The position numbers were made by a program, and so were the translations under genes. The notes under the pieces are model-generated. The model was not told where the DNA came from, searched no databases, and saw only the letters and a list, made by a program, of their open reading frames with translations. A stretch of DNA of 64,000 nt from Balanoglossus misakiensis. Its lineage: Eukaryota > Hemichordata. Every line of letters starts with the position of its first letter. The first letter of the stretch is position 1. Location of the stretch: contig CM082598.2 of assembly GCA_040954595.2 (NCBI GenBank), positions 1,488,001-1,552,000 of the forward strand. Direction: 5' to 3'. Positions 1 through 15,500 of the stretch are shown here, in pieces.

Positions 1-3000
1 CTTCAGAGGTCCTCTCGAAGTTTACATGCATGTACAGACGAATTTCCAAATACATGTGCATATGTGTTTAAAAACGCGACATGTTAGTTTTTCTTATTAG
101 CTCCTCTCTTTCTGATTCATTTGAAATATTCATATTGCAGCTGTATCTATAACAAGGATATACACTCGATGTGGGTTACGTATTCAGAATGGCGACAATG
201 ATTTACAGCTAAAGAGACGTTAAAAGTCTTGAAAATAAAGAAAGTTGTCGATGTCAGTTCAGCAAAGAAGACGTTTAAAATATATAGGCTATCACAAGAA
301 GTCAGTGTTTTTGTCAGCATACTTATCAAGTCTTGACATGACGGATTGCACAATCATACATGTCCACACTACATAATGTTTACAAGAGGAATAGTGCGTC
401 AAACTCAAATTCCCTTTTATCACGGAAATTACCAATCACCATTTTGCTCCTGCAATTGCATCATACATCACCATCCTTTTACAATGATAAATGAACTCAG
501 TTTTCCACCGATAGTTTCTTTCCGTCGACCTTAACATTTAGGGGTCACAGTGCGTAGGAAAGTAAAACGACTTGATGTAATTAATTCTTTCGTCGGCGTT
601 TTCAATTCTCCTAAATTTCTTAAGAACTCTCTGGCGACTTTGTGGTTAGTACATGTGCCGCATCGCTTGATGACACAGGCCAAGTCACCCACTGAAAATT
701 GTCGTCTGCTCACATGCTTCTGGCGCCAATAAACCTTTTAAAATAAAATTTACTTCTTCTCGGGAGACCTGGTCTGACTTCATAAGCCTGTTTCCTAAAT
801 AAGTGAGCATTCTCAGGTACAGCAAAGGGTAAAGGTCTCTCTATTCATGAGTATTTGAATTGTACACATTCAAGGTAATAGTCGCCGAAGATTATAGATT
901 TTAGAATTATTTATTATTTAGACTAATCATAAAGGAGACAGACTGTCAGTCAATCAGTCGGTCGTTCACTAGACAAACAATAACTAACTCACTCACTCAC
1001 CAGAAATATTTGTGAACTATCTTTACATGTTTTGTCCTTAGGGCAAGTTAGATTTTTATCAGAAATCAAGGCATTGAAAAGAAAAAGGAGATATTCTTAT
1101 TCCTTGGAATCGATGCATCATCATTCACGAAATAAAGCCTTTGATTTTTCCCATGTGTTAGCTAGTCTATATCGTCAATTTCCGTTGCCTTTGGGTTTGT
1201 AGGCGCAACATGTATTAAACTAAACTGCGTTAAATGTTTCAGAATATCATTGCGAACTAGAATGTAGGTAGTGAACCTTTTAATATATCGATCTGGGTGA
1301 GCAATTAAATAGATGGTAGCTATCCAGGTGCCAATGACCTAATTTATCATTCCGTGTTGTATTGTACTTTCCAATGAATATTGTATAGATCAAATTCCCA
1401 AGTATAGAAAGAATTTGATTAATTTATAGATCTCAAAAATTAGGACAATAGCTAGACGACAAGTTAGACTTAATACGCATCTTGCAAGAGTGGTTTTTAT
1501 ATTCGATTGCTTTTTGACAAAAATATGTGTTCATGTTCCAAGTAGCAGATGGTGAAAATGTGAATTCAAATTATTTTCAGCTAAGATTTTACTCTGAGCT
1601 CTAATAACAAGATCGCTTCACATCTTACTCTGATGAAACAGTATATAGGCTCTGATATATTCTATACTTGGGGCTAAACATAACATTCTTTTGTGGATGT
1701 TGAAGAATAACTTCAGAGTGACTTCACAGGCGCGGCGAATCACGCTGTGTGTGGAGGAACAACAATGGCCGGCGCATATAAATTGACGATGTCTTATGAA
1801 AAAGTACGAACCGACAGGGCTGATTTGAGTTCCTGGGGGTACCCTTAAGGGCTGGCGCTGTATTTGAAAGTTGCCGACATGTTTCAAACGGTGCACTGAG
1901 ATTGGACAGGGATTTTTTCTCAAGCCTGGCAGCTACACTGCTTTATCAGGGATGAGCGAGCGAGCACACCGCATGTTGATTATAATGGTTGTTGTTATTT
2001 CTGGCACTGTGAGAGTAAGAGCTATCTCCTTTGTATATAGCTTCAAACTAGAAAGGGACTTTATGTGAATATCTTTCAAAACGCACGGATGGTATTTAAG
2101 TAAGTGACTACATAATTCAACATAATTGATGCTGATTATCTCGTCAGAAATCGTGATGATATGATCCACAGGTAAATCTTCTGTTGTAATTCATATCCTG
2201 CCGAATACAATTTGAAACATCAATTTTTTCACCATTGCAGATACGCGTGCATTGTATTATTATGACTTGGCTTTAATTTGTTTCACTAAACATGCATAGA
2301 AAAGTATAACCACAGTGAAACAAAAATGCCTGGTTCTTAAACTTTCTGTTGGAAAACACATTAATAAATGTTTCTCAGATTTTCAAGCCATCTTGGTAAT
2401 AACAACAGAATGACCTAGATTATAGCAAGGGAGCATTTTGACAACCATGAATAGGGACGTTGAACAGTCAAGTCGTTCAAAAACCGTTTTGTTGACCCCT
2501 GGAGGAAACCGGGCTTCATAAAAAATACACAGTGATGCACTCCCATGCCTTTTGGTCATCATTTAAGACTGTCAGAAAAATTCCAGATGGTAGATTTGTC
2601 GAGTCCATCAGTCTTTATAATAACCTCAAGCTATCATCGAGATACTCATATTTTATACAAAACAATACTTAGAAGTTACCTTCTTGTCAGTAATAATGTA
2701 TGAAGTGCTAGCCTTGATTTTCGCTTTTTGTATCTTTGTGTGTCATCTTTTACCTAGAATCCATGAATGTGTTCCGAATACATATGTTACTTTTGAATTA
2801 TTATTAGCCAACAACTGAAGTGAACTGTATAATTACAGACGGCACTGCATGTTCAATGTGTACTTCATTTCAAAGTCATTTTTCTCATCAAAGCTAACGT
2901 ACGAACCCATACAAACCATCTGTTTTCATAAATCAGAGTTTGTAGACTTTACTTTGTAATGTTTCGGTCACTCGTACCGGAAATTAAAAACCCTTTTTTG

Positions 3001-6000
3001 AATTATTACTCAAAAGAAAAGAATAGGGAATGTAACTGCCACTTCCTAAAGATAGCATCTTATTCTAAATACTAGAACTTGCCAAAATGTTTAATCATAG
3101 TTTTGGCGCTGCATACTCTCATTCTACATTAACAGGTGAAATATTTTTTTAAGAAATTCAGGTTGGACCGGTTTACGTTGAAACTTTTTCACACTGTGAG
3201 TAATTCTTCGACAAACAAAACTTTCTTGCACAGTCGCATAAAATCACATTTTGCATTGAAATGAACCAGTCCATCCCTTCATTTGATAACAACTGGAAAT
3301 TCTATCGCTGTCTGACACCGAGCAAGGAATTAGAAGGAGTTTTTTTCTTTTTAAAATGCATTTACAAGTCATCAGCTTTTACATATTGTTGACCCAAAAA
3401 TATGTCACCCAACTACGCTTAATGTAAGCTCGACACAACCATCGAATGGCATGATTTCAACGTAAGGGCATGATGTCTCTTACTTTTAAAATGGTTTATG
3501 TCCCCGGGTAAAACTAAAAATATATGACCAGCTGCGTCGATCACGAACAAAGTCTTCAGAGATGGACATTTAAATGATGCTTACAGTTTGATATATCCTT
3601 CTGGAATTTCAAACCCGTCGTCTATGAAAGAGGCATTGCGCAATTCATAAATTGCACATCGCAGAACGAATAATAAGCCATTTGACTGATGTAACGACAT
3701 CTGACATACCAGGGTGTAGGTTGACTATATGCTACAGCAGAAGAAGACATCGTGGGAAAATTCCAACTACAATGAAAATCTATGTACACGTTTCAAACAC
3801 AAGTTGTATTCAGGCTTACAAGGATTCATCCAACTTTCATCTAAAAATAGATACCACATTCATGAGATTGGAGAGTGATAAATTAATGCAAATACACAGA
3901 CAAGGGGCCTTTGACCAGTTATCTTTCAAAACGAATCAAAATCCACTAGTTTTACAGCGGGGCTATTTGACGCTACCCTGGGGCGAGTGTATATCATTTT
4001 AATTAGTTGTCCAGTATTAGCTCGTCCTTCACATATCCCTGGGCTCTCTTGCTCAAGCACTCAAGGTTTTATGTCGGAAGTGATCACTTTTAAACCCAAA
4101 CGCTGAGACAACAGCCATTTTCCTCATGCATTTATTGAGCGATCCTGTCCACCAGCTGATGGTGCACTCTATTCACACACTCAATAACAATGCATTAAGA
4201 TGAAAATTTGCCTTAGGGTCCCTTTGATGATGCATATGAAACACTGATCAAGGTGACCTCGCACACAAAATATAAACTGAACAGACACCATACTAGTATA
4301 CACTACATACAAAGTTAGAAACACTTCACAATTCTTTACCTGTTTGTATCTAAAACCTTGCAACAAATGTACAGGTTCGTGCTTGCTATAAAACGAAACT
4401 AATGATCGATCGAAACATATCTTTATAAAGCTTTTTATCAGAAGTGTTGGCCGAAAATAGACACTGTGAGTGATGATTAAAGTCCTTATATTCTTGAATG
4501 TTTGTGCTCAATAGCAGGCTAGCCTATACAGGGCCATATTGAAGTACCACTGACTTCAAAGATGACCTCTCGATTTAGTTTTTATGCGGGTTTATGATGT
4601 CTGTTGTCCTTGTTCGGTTCACTGAACCATTAAGTCGATTTGATCGTTGCCAAAGAAGACAGCCCATGAGATAAGTCACTGTCTATAGGGATCATTCTGT
4701 TTGCTGGAGCCACGGTTTGCACTTCTTTATGCGAACATGTATATAAGAGCCCTTCACAATCAATATGAACATATATACAAATGCAGTCCCTTAGTTAATG
4801 CGATCACTGTTGTTAATGTGAATGTTCTAAAGGTTGCGAGTTCTACACAGTGCACAAATGCAGTGTTGGGTGATCATTGTCTGGTCTTGTATAGAAAAGA
4901 ATATATTTTTTCACAAGGCACTTTATTGGTTAATTGAAGTAGCCTGGATTTGGATTTACATACTTCTTTTTCTCCGGGTATTTTTTGGACCAGTTCTTCT
5001 TATCAATACATTTTATTTTCTGCTTAGATTAGCTATAAAAATTATTACATTAAATTAATTAGAAACCAAGACAGCCTTTTCTACTAATCCCATATTACTG
5101 ATGAAATGTTTTCCTTTCCAAATTATGCTGCGAGCAAGCCATTTGAAATGTTGCGACTTGGCGTCTGGATCTCGTTTGCGTAATTACTAAACATGCGCGG
5201 ATTACCACCCTTGGTTATTTGTGGCGTTGATAGCAATGCGCATGTGTCTTCTTTGAAATCCTCCAAGCCAGTAATGAAAGAAGTCGTGACTTTTGAGTCT
5301 ATGACTCCGGGTCGATGTTGTTACTCAGTCAGCAGACAGTTCAACGAAGTAATGCATTCTGTAGATCGATAAACATTCCAGCAGTTTTTTGTTTTTAATG
5401 CATAGACCTTGCGCATTAGGCTGTGTTTGTGTGGACATATCCCCTGTGTGCGGTTGGGAAATTACACTTGATAGATTCCGACTGTGACGTTCACGTATGA
5501 CATTTGCAAAGTACACGTCAAGGCAATCTGTTTCCACATGGAGTTTCATCAATCATAGTTGATGTAGTGCCCCTTTAAGGTGTACGGTAATCCAGACAAA
5601 GACTGGCAAGCCAGCCAGCATAAACTCGTCAAATCCATCTACTTGTCGTAAAAGTTGTTAGATGGCCTGTACACAGGTTAAAACAAACAGTATCAGTGTA
5701 CCGGTACATGTAATTACTACTTTGTGAGATTCAACTGCGTTCTGACTCTTCACCTATCTGGATTGTGCGCGCGATGACGTCAATTCTCGGTGGAATCGCA
5801 GACACTTACGAAAATGTCAAAGTTATTAGGGTCGTTCTCTTCCGGATGATCATCCTGCCAATGAGCAGATGGATCAATTCTACTTAGTAACGATGTCTCT
5901 GAAAAATCGCCAGGACAATAATAGGCTAATAGATATAAGCTATGGATTTGTAATTTGTCACGAACCAGTAAGGGCAATCGTACGTTTTGCCTGTGAGGGC

Positions 6001-9000
6001 TTCTGTACATGTGTTCCCAGGTACATGTCCAACCTTTAGACCAACTCGTAGCCGTACCAATAGTTCTAAATACTCACTCATCAACAAGTGCATATGTAGT
6101 TTTAACGACCTGGTACATTCTCATCCGAATATTAATATTTTCAATAATCATGCTTAGTTTAAAAAAGATTAAAAAAATTCAGGCTTCATATGTGGAGGTT
6201 ACATTATGCAAATCGGTATTTGTCACAGTAAAATACTACTGTAAGAATAGTTTTGGGCCAAAGTGCACATTTAAGGATAAAGCCCTAGTTCATATAATGT
6301 TAAATGGAAACCCATGAAAAAATGACATAGACATTCATCGATGAGGGCGTTGTGCAAGTGTGCTACTTAGACTCTGGGCAAAAGCATCGATATACTTAAG
6401 ATAATATCATCAAGTTCTCACTTCAACCAATTTAAATCGACGGTTCAACGATAAGGTCATTTGTAGTGCTCTGCAAAACTCATTAAATCAGTGTTTCTGT
6501 CCACGCTGTCACAGACACCTCTCCATGACATATACTAAATACATTACAGTGGCTTGTAAACACCAGTGAAGCCTCGAAGTACTGCTATCATATATGCCAC
6601 CAAGAATACAATTCGCCTGTATATTCTCCTGTATCTAGAATTTGTCATTTTAATAAATATGTACAGCTTATGTGACGAATACTACATCAACGCGTCAACT
6701 AATATCACTCCATTACTGAGTGAAAACGGTGATGACATCAGCTAAGTCACGAGAACAGACTAATCACAACCCTTGGGTAACTTCCCATGATTAGTGATAT
6801 CTCTAGTGAGTTTGCCCGTGAAGCTAAAGATACGCCTATCTCCGTTGCATTGGATTTGAGGGGATCGGTTTACCCTGTAGTCAAATGGATCACACTTTAC
6901 ATGACCACGGGAGTACAAAATCATTCTAGTCGTTTTGACCTTTTAAGGCACTCGCTTATTTTCCGTGGACAACCTGTAGAAATGTAACGTATAAAAATAA
7001 GCTTGCATATACTGCTGGGCAGGAATAAATTCACACAGCGCACACCTATCGTCGGTGTCACAGAGAAACACCCTGAACTGTCTGCAGTCGCCTCATTGTC
7101 GATTGAACTGAGTCAGGTCCCCGCCAACGACCGTAAGATAACTAAAGCAGACAGCTTCACTCTGACACGTGCTCTGGGCTTCAAAGCGCTAAGATTTCGT
7201 CCCGGTACTGCTACGTTCAGAAAGACCTACTCCACCTCAACACCACCCGTTGCCTCGACGACTTAAACTGAAAAACCGCTGCAGTTCTTTACAGGTATAT
7301 ATCTGTTCTTCTGAACACACTTTTTATTGAGTATTTCACGATATTTTTATCGAAGACAGGCTTGGGTGTGAACCGGCGAACTAGGCCAGTCTTAATATCC
7401 TCATGTCTGTTTTGAAGAGCTTCATTTTTTTTACATTCAGCGCAGAGGAATAGTCTCTTGACAACACATTCTATTTCCGATGCACTGGCGTTGTTTGACC
7501 TGACACTATTTAGCTGAAACCATGGAAAGGTGACTACATTTGAACACAATCGTGATGAATCAAAGAATTTTAGTCGTTCGTATATCCACCCTTTAAGTGT
7601 TACATTTACACATATACACATACATGTTTGCAATCATTTGCCGGAAAATGTCGCTTAAATTGCCCAAAGCTGAATTGTGCACGCGCCAGAGGAATCCTTT
7701 GTGTACAAATGCCCGCAATGACATTTCCAAAATTACGCAGCCATGACGACCAGTCTCCGCCTACAGACAACACTTGATTCTCACCCGATCAACCTTGAAT
7801 GTTAAAACGTCGCAGGCAAGGTGAGCACTTGAAGCCACGTCGAGACACTATTGTCCTCTGCAATGATTTTTCAGTGATTACGCACATTTTATTCCAAACA
7901 GTAAAAATTTCTTAAGTTGTCGTGTTCTTGGGTTCAAGTAGTCATTGCCGGTGTTTTGTGACATGGTTTATTTGTGGCACGACCGTGTCATGCTGATGTA
8001 GAAGAAAATAAGTTACTCCATGATGCGTCAATGTTACACTATTCTAAATGCAGAAAGACGCCATATTCTTCAACTGCATAAAGTCTTATCTCAAGGAAAT
8101 GGGCGAATTTTAACAAATTTTGCAGCACACATGTACAGCACACGTCGAATTAAAGCGACACTCTGTCTGTGTCATGGTTGCTAGGGTCATGGTTGCTAAG
8201 AGAGACTAATGTGTATGCAGATAAAATGTAAATATTTGCAACTCAATAATATTTTACAGTATTGAGATCTTGCGTGCTTAATTGGCGGTTATGTCTTCAT
8301 CAAATAGACTGTCACTGTCCTAAATATTTATTTTGGGATTTTACAAAGATAGCTTTAAAATGAATATTAATAAATTTGATAAGGTAGGCATGTAAATCTA
8401 ACTCTTATTTGATTTGCACCGTACATTCATAGCTGCGAAGATGGACTATATCTTCGTTTTGGCGTTCACAACATTTCTGAACAAAAGATGTAGGAGTGAT
8501 ATGAAAACATATTCGGTCAGTATGATCGATGGAAGTTAAGTTAGAAACTAGGCGGGTTTAATTTACAGTATACAGGATTACCCTCATGCACATTGCTAAA
8601 TATAATAAACACTGTATGCAAATTATTGAGTCTATGTTAAACGTGTGCTAACAATGAGAAGTACTGTCATATAGAATTAGTGTACCTGCATACTGTTGTG
8701 TTTCTAATTTTGTATCAGGCATAATTAGAAAGGTGATAAGCGGTTGGTCACACGGTTAGACATTTATGCGGGATGGGTCCCACACGAACAGGTGACTCAG
8801 TCTGACTCTATACGTAGAATTATACATTGGGAGACGGCTGCAACAGCTTTTTGTGTGAAAGGTAGGTGTGGATTTGCACTTTCTTCTGGGTTGTAGTTTG
8901 AGAGTAATAGCGAGGCAAGAATGTGGACATGGCGATACGAATACTATCTCAAAACAGCATTCTTATGATATTACACCAACTGACACTGAGTTTGGAATTG

Positions 9001-12000
9001 TGAATATGTCTGGTCTTCCGTTTTAACATCTTGTGGCACTGTGACACATCTAACAGACTAAACCAACCTGTCCAGATAGTGAACATGATAGTGTTAACGT
9101 TGGAAAGAAATGTTCCAATGTAATAGAGGACTATATTCTGTCAATGTCTGCATGAGGCTGTGGTGTGTCCAAAACGTGGGTACACAATAACCAACACTGA
9201 AATGCTATACTTGATAGGTATGTACAGCTCACAGCAATTTAAAAATTTGACAGCTTTCCAAGATACATGTGAAACTAATATCACAGTGATGTAAGGAGTA
9301 ATTGGAAAGGTATGCAGGCTGTACAAATCACCATGAAACGTTCGGAAAATAGAAACTTGTGACGTTTCCTTTATTGAAACGAGAAACTAATAGCATTGGA
9401 AAGCAAACACCAGGGACGGCTAGTATGGGTTTTTCATACAACTTAGCATGTCGGTAACAGACAAGACATACTGCTCCATGGGTTATTTAACCTTATCGAA
9501 TTTCAAGATGGCTAGATGTTGTCAGCAGGGCCCTTATAGGAGCATGGCTAAATTCACTGTAGTTAACTACATTGCACTATTCCGCCACGTATGGTTATTA
9601 GGTTTTGCATCAAATGGAAAGAAAAACAATACCATTATTTCGGTAATAAGTTTTACGCACGAGTAGAATGTCAATGACTGACATGGCTATGACGTGGAAT
9701 ATTCAACTCAACCTTATCAAATTGCCATGCATGGTTTTTTGAGAAAAATGCTACTGAAAAGGTTTTTGTAATAATTGTACTAATATTTGGTTTGCTTAAA
9801 TTGCACATTTAAATTAGGTTGCGTACTCGTATTGAATTTTCCTTTGTTGTCACACACTCATTTAAAAAAATCGTTGAGTTATTACAGCTCATGAAACGTG
9901 GCAAGAAAGAACGAAATGTCTGGTCTTTCTATAAAAGTTATTAACATCACTGAGTGTGGGGCTTTATATAAATTAACTATTTATAAATTTCTCATAGGCA
10001 AATCCATTTTAACTGAAGCTTCATTGTACAGAAACAGTAAATGTATGGCATTATTTTAGTTTAGTAACCAGGAACAAACCAGGCTCTCAGATCGAGATGA
10101 TGGTTAAAACAACTATATTCAAAATGCGAATGTGTTTGTTGACATATCTTTGCAATTACACAGAACCATGGGTGTTCATATGATAAATTAAATTTCCAAA
10201 TTTAGGTTAAGGTCGCTTTCATTCCTATTAATGTATTACGAGTTTCAATATATCATCATCTATGCACCTGCCGCATTTATATTTTTCTCAAAGTTAACGA
10301 CGTGTTTGATCACCCCATTGAAGCATTTACTGTTATAGTAAAACATGACGTCTATATTCCAAAAATATTTAATGCCGTATGTTTTACGAAAAACTGTTAT
10401 TTCAGTTGCGATCTTAAGTATCATCACTTTTATCAAATTAATCAACCATATAAGATGAGTTAGTAGAACACATTAAAATATAATAATTAACAACAAAAAC
10501 AACCATAATAGGTTGGATTTTGAACAAAATTCCCTAAAAGAGTATTTCGACCGGGAAGAATAACTTGTATGTATATTTCCGCATCATGTTTCTATAGACG
10601 TTATTTTGGGGGCTTCTGCAATGGGTGGGAATATGCGCATGCGCCAATATCTGGTGAATGACCTGTCGAAATGATCGGTGCCAATCGTAGTTGTGAGATG
10701 AATTAAGGCCGAGTGTTCACCACAAGAAAAGCATGAGTATAATATAGCATGGACGGCAAGTGAGGCCAGTTAATCGGGTATTTATGCTTTCCTCGCGACC
10801 TTCGACTGACCGGTGTTCATAAATTTTGTGCATTTCCCTGATATTAAAAAACCAACAGGAAAAAGCTTTCAGTTTCACCTTGTGACTGGATGCATGACAT
10901 TGGCTTTTATTTAAACGATCAGATGGCTTTCACACATTCAAGATTAGATTTTCTTCTCCGGTAATTATCAAATAAAGAGAAACAGTCCTAAGTTATTACC
11001 TGTGCATTAACTTGAAATGCACACTAGTATAAATGTAATACGATTCATTACAGTGCACAATAGACGTGCATGTTATTCATTATGGTTCAAATATCAACAT
11101 GATAATGATCTATAGAATGCAGTATTCTATCTGGAATTAGTACACCTCAAATTAGTGATATCCTTTTCTTTGCAAACAAAGAACTGCATTAAGATATCTG
11201 GCACTGAAGTGATTCATTTTTGTTCGGCTGTCTGATATGTACACCAGGTGGTACTTCAAGCGGCATTTATTAACCTTTGAGAATTCTTGGAAATTGCCTT
11301 TGAATATCCATTATCGCACTTTCCATGGAAACAAAATTGGTTTGGTGCTAGATGTAAAGGGTGACATCTTGTGTACTAATTTGATTACCAGTTTTCAGAG
11401 TTTCAAATCCAAATCATCATTATCGTTCACTACATTTTTACAAGACCATTCGTCATAATACAGTTAACATTGCCTATTTTTAAAAATTTGACCTGATGAA
11501 TATGATGTTCAGTATCTTTTTCTACACATAAAACGTTGATGAAATTTTCGGTCTTTATAAAAATGCAGTTTGTTGAAACTGTGATCAGCATGGGATTTTT
11601 AAACCCGCAACATGACCACGGAGATTTACTGCGCGGATGAAAAGCATTCACCCACTTTATCTGTTCGAGAAAAGTCATTCTGAGTCTTTGAAATGGTTGC
11701 TATAGATACGGTGCACGTGAACACAGAAAGCCTGAAGGGAAACAAAACCTCGACTACAGGAGATGAAGGAAACTGGCCATCCTCAATCTTAACAGTTGCG
11801 ACGACATGTGCCAGTCAGTATAACTATAAGTACTTTCTAAGGCAATATAACATGATCATAACCGTGTAGAAACTACATAAACCCCCAGTAAATCCCAGAA
11901 AACATCAAACCACATAATTTCTTGTCTATACTTCAGTTACTGTGTCCCATTTTACTTTACTATACCGACAAACACACATTAAACCTGCAACACAGCGGAA

Positions 12001-12582
12001 TAAATGTACAGGTCCAAATTAACCCATTGTAAATTAACCCCACGTATATGGAAAGTTGACATGGACAGGATCGGTTTGTCACTCTGCATGGTGCGCTTTC
12101 TTTAAAATTCAACATGTGTAGTTGAGTCTCCACCTACACAGTACAGTCAGATGAATGAGCGATCGTGAAGTGCGTCGAGCTAGCCACATTTAAATAACGC
12201 CAACGCCTAGGATTAAGACAACAATTAATGCTCATCTGTGTTCAGTTGAGACACTGAGAGAATTGAATCAGGTGAAGTGAGATGAACACGTAGGGACGGA
12301 TTGAAATGCGTGACTTGGTACAGTCTGAGCCCCTGTCACGTAGATTGAGGCTTATAAGTGGATGTCACTTGATAAAACATTGGCTTTTTGCATCTTTAGA
12401 ATTTTCTCCGATAAATACTGTTGACCTAACCGCCGATGTAGAAAATCGCGTTAAGAGAAATCGGAGGCAATATCTTCTATTGTTGGAAGTCACGCTCGGC
12501 ATAGCGCATTGATAGTCTAGCAGTGATGGATGTGATCAGCGGACGTGTTTCTTGATCAGATTTTTATTCCTTTCTGTTTCAG
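1..12582. other. Gene-poor region upstream of synaptotagmin-12
   Basis: I see no supportable coding exon here. Open frames are short (under about 120 codons), of low complexity or unlike any family I know, and none is bounded by convincing splice sites. The region is AT-rich with scattered short direct repeats, for example a duplicated CATGGTTGCTA near 8175-8200. At least one upstream exon of the synaptotagmin-12 gene must lie here or further left, because the first exon I can define begins inside a codon. I could not pick that exon out. Confidence 0.6.
10634..10650. promoter_or_regulatory. NRF-1-like palindrome next to a CCAAT box
   Basis: The palindrome TGCGCATGCGC is followed directly by CCAAT. 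NRF-1 sites of this form and CCAAT boxes are common in TATA-less animal promoters. It lies about 1.9 kb upstream of the first definable synaptotagmin-12 exon, so it could mark that gene's promoter, but a chance match is quite possible. Confidence 0.25.
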
Positions 12583-15500
12583 TGTTATCGTTACTGCAAA
12601 CCGGGTTGGTGATTTCTGGAGCTAGCATCGTTGTCGCCGCTGTCATCGCGGTGTGGTGGAAGTACTGTAGTACTTGTGATCCGGAGAAGTGCCGGAAGAA
12701 ACCCGGACTTGAAGAGAAGATACCAATCGCTCCGGGGGTTACACCTTCCTCAAGCGGGTATAAGGTGAGGCTACTTCTAATGATTACTGATGGTGGCGAT
12801 GGGATCTTGTCGTAACAGTCATCTCTCCCTATAAATTTGCATATTTATAGTAGTACTCCCCTCAGTGGAAAGATTTTCAGAAAATTGCAGTCCTTCAAAT
12901 CATTTAATTTTTGCTAAATTAAAGTTGGCGAGAAGTCTTTTTGAAATCAAAGAAGAAAGCATGGTGTTCACCATACTAGTGTTCACACAAAAGTTGCCAG
13001 GCCAGTTTGAATTTCAAATCTAAAGTTACATTAAACAAAATATGAGAAAAAGTTTATGACTTTCATTTTCAAAGCTTATACTACCTTACGTGCAACCACC
13101 ATCTAAACGCTTCTGTCAGTTGATACATTAAAGACAAGAAACCAAGTTGATATCAAATTGTTGGGGCATTGCTATTGGCAGCAAATTAAAACCATTCCAA
13201 TGATTGCATTGAGTTTATCTAATTTGGCAAGCGGTCTTAAAGCAAGCTTTTATCATTGATCGGTTTACTGTACTAACTGTAGGCTAGCTAAATATCCACA
13301 GTTAGAAAGGTTAAATAGCGATTGCCGACTAAAGCGGTACCGAAACTCTCCGTAATGGCTGTTAAGGCGCCGTCACAGAGACACTAAATAAATATCAAAC
13401 ACCGACGCTTGACGTGACTGGCAGTTTCCCTCAATTGAGATTGCATCTTGGCAAACCTATGTGCCTGATTATCGAAATCATGACTTTATAACAGAATACA
13501 GCATTGATTGTGAAAGTACCACAGGCTATCAGGTGACATGTGACATGCATCGTTAAAGGAGATCGAAGACTTTTCAATTATGTAGGGAATATTGTGGCAG
13601 TAAATGAGTTTTTTTCTTGTGTGATGATATAAAAAGGGGGAAACTTCTGCATTAAGGTAGTACTCGCCCTAGAGACAGATTTCCAAAAATCTAAGACCTT
13701 CAAACCTTTTAATTCCTTGCTATATTAAAGTGTGTGAGTCTGTTAACCATCATGTTTTCATGAAAATAGCCACTTTAATTTTTTTGTGATTCTTGATTTA
13801 TCGCCATGCAACTTCCAGAAAATCTGATAAGGTTACAATGAGGTAAAACAAGATAGAATGTAGCCGCTAGTAACATTTGTATATCGACGTGTCAGGAATA
13901 TAAGAGAAAGTATATTGACAGAACAAATATAATCAAGGCTGTGGTTCGAGAACTAGAAATCAATCGTCTCTCACCTAATTAACAGAGCGGGTGATGTGTG
14001 TCCACAATTATGAGACAGCTTTGCGATTGAGTCAGTCTATATAAAACTACTTGTAGTTAATTAGATTAAGAACAGACTTGGCAGCTTCTTTTCAAATGGG
14101 TTGACTAAACCACTTTTTGAAATCTGTAAATAACTCAATTCACATTTTCTGAAAGGGATAATTCCTGGCAGTGAATTCGGTTTAAGGATTAAGATTCCCC
14201 TGCGTAGTAGGTCTTTGAATAATATATGAAGCAATGCTGAAATGGTCGATGCAGAAATTTCAAATAAATCTATAATTCACAGAAACGATCGTGCTGTTGA
14301 AATGGTCTGAATCTCACGGCAAATTTATTGCATTTTCCATTGAGAATTTGACCTCCCATTTTTACAATTCCTGTACTTATATGGTTCAACAACAAATCAT
14401 CTGTTTTCCCCAGCGATGAATAGAACTAAAAAACACGTTGATAAATTATAACTGTAAGGATGGGAAGCGTTTGGTTGAACAAGGATCACAGTAAAAAGGA
14501 AATTACTTCAGTTCACTATGTCAGCCGCGTAGTCGAAGTAATGGCACACATCTCATAATTGGAATCAACAGAAAAGTGATGAACAGATGGCCAATGACAC
14601 TCTACGGAGTCGCATCCGTGTAAATCTAAAGGAACTGATAGAAATGTGACAGTGAGTCTAAAAAGAATTGGGACAATAGATAGAGAAACAGCACTTACAG
14701 ATATTTAAATTACACCAGGGAGAGGTCACTTACACACTAATGCTATGAGCTAATTTGATCATACCAAATTCGCAATTGCAATTCCAACCTCTTTTAATTT
14801 ACGTGATAAAGTCTTTACTTTATTAACGATAAGGATTATCATAATCCTGCACGCTTAATCCTTGAGACATTTATACATTATAACAGCTCCGCATATATTA
14901 TCAGCTCTACATCAAACACATCTACTGCAACACACTTTGACGTTGGCGGACATAACTGACATTTGTTTACAATGTAGTCAATGTTATATGCTTTAGTAAT
15001 GCTTTGAAGCACACATCCGGCGAACACAGAAATAAATACTGTATTCACCAAAATTTTGACAACATGTACACAGAGTTGCTTCATACTCGGTATACACGGA
15101 AAGGTATACCAGCCTAAAGGTACGATAGAGTCAACCTCGAATAAAAGGTCACCATTGGAATTATATACATGTATGATTAATGTAAACCCACAGCGTGTTT
15201 CCTATTCCCATTAACCCCGTCTTATCTGCCTCAATTATGAATCAGAGAGCCACTCAACTGTTCCATCGGAAACAGTAAGACATTCTTTTCGATGTTAGGA
15301 TTATTTCACTGCAGTTAAGAAATATTTTCTTATGAAGCACTATCACTTGGAAAAACTACGGCGTCACATATTGAAGGTGCATGTGTAATTTGTCATATCT
15401 ACTTCCATAATCAACGTTAGCTTGAGGATAGGGGATTTAGGTCTTAAACACATTGGGTTCTAAAGATGCAGTGATGGTGACCAACAGTGATGCAGACACA

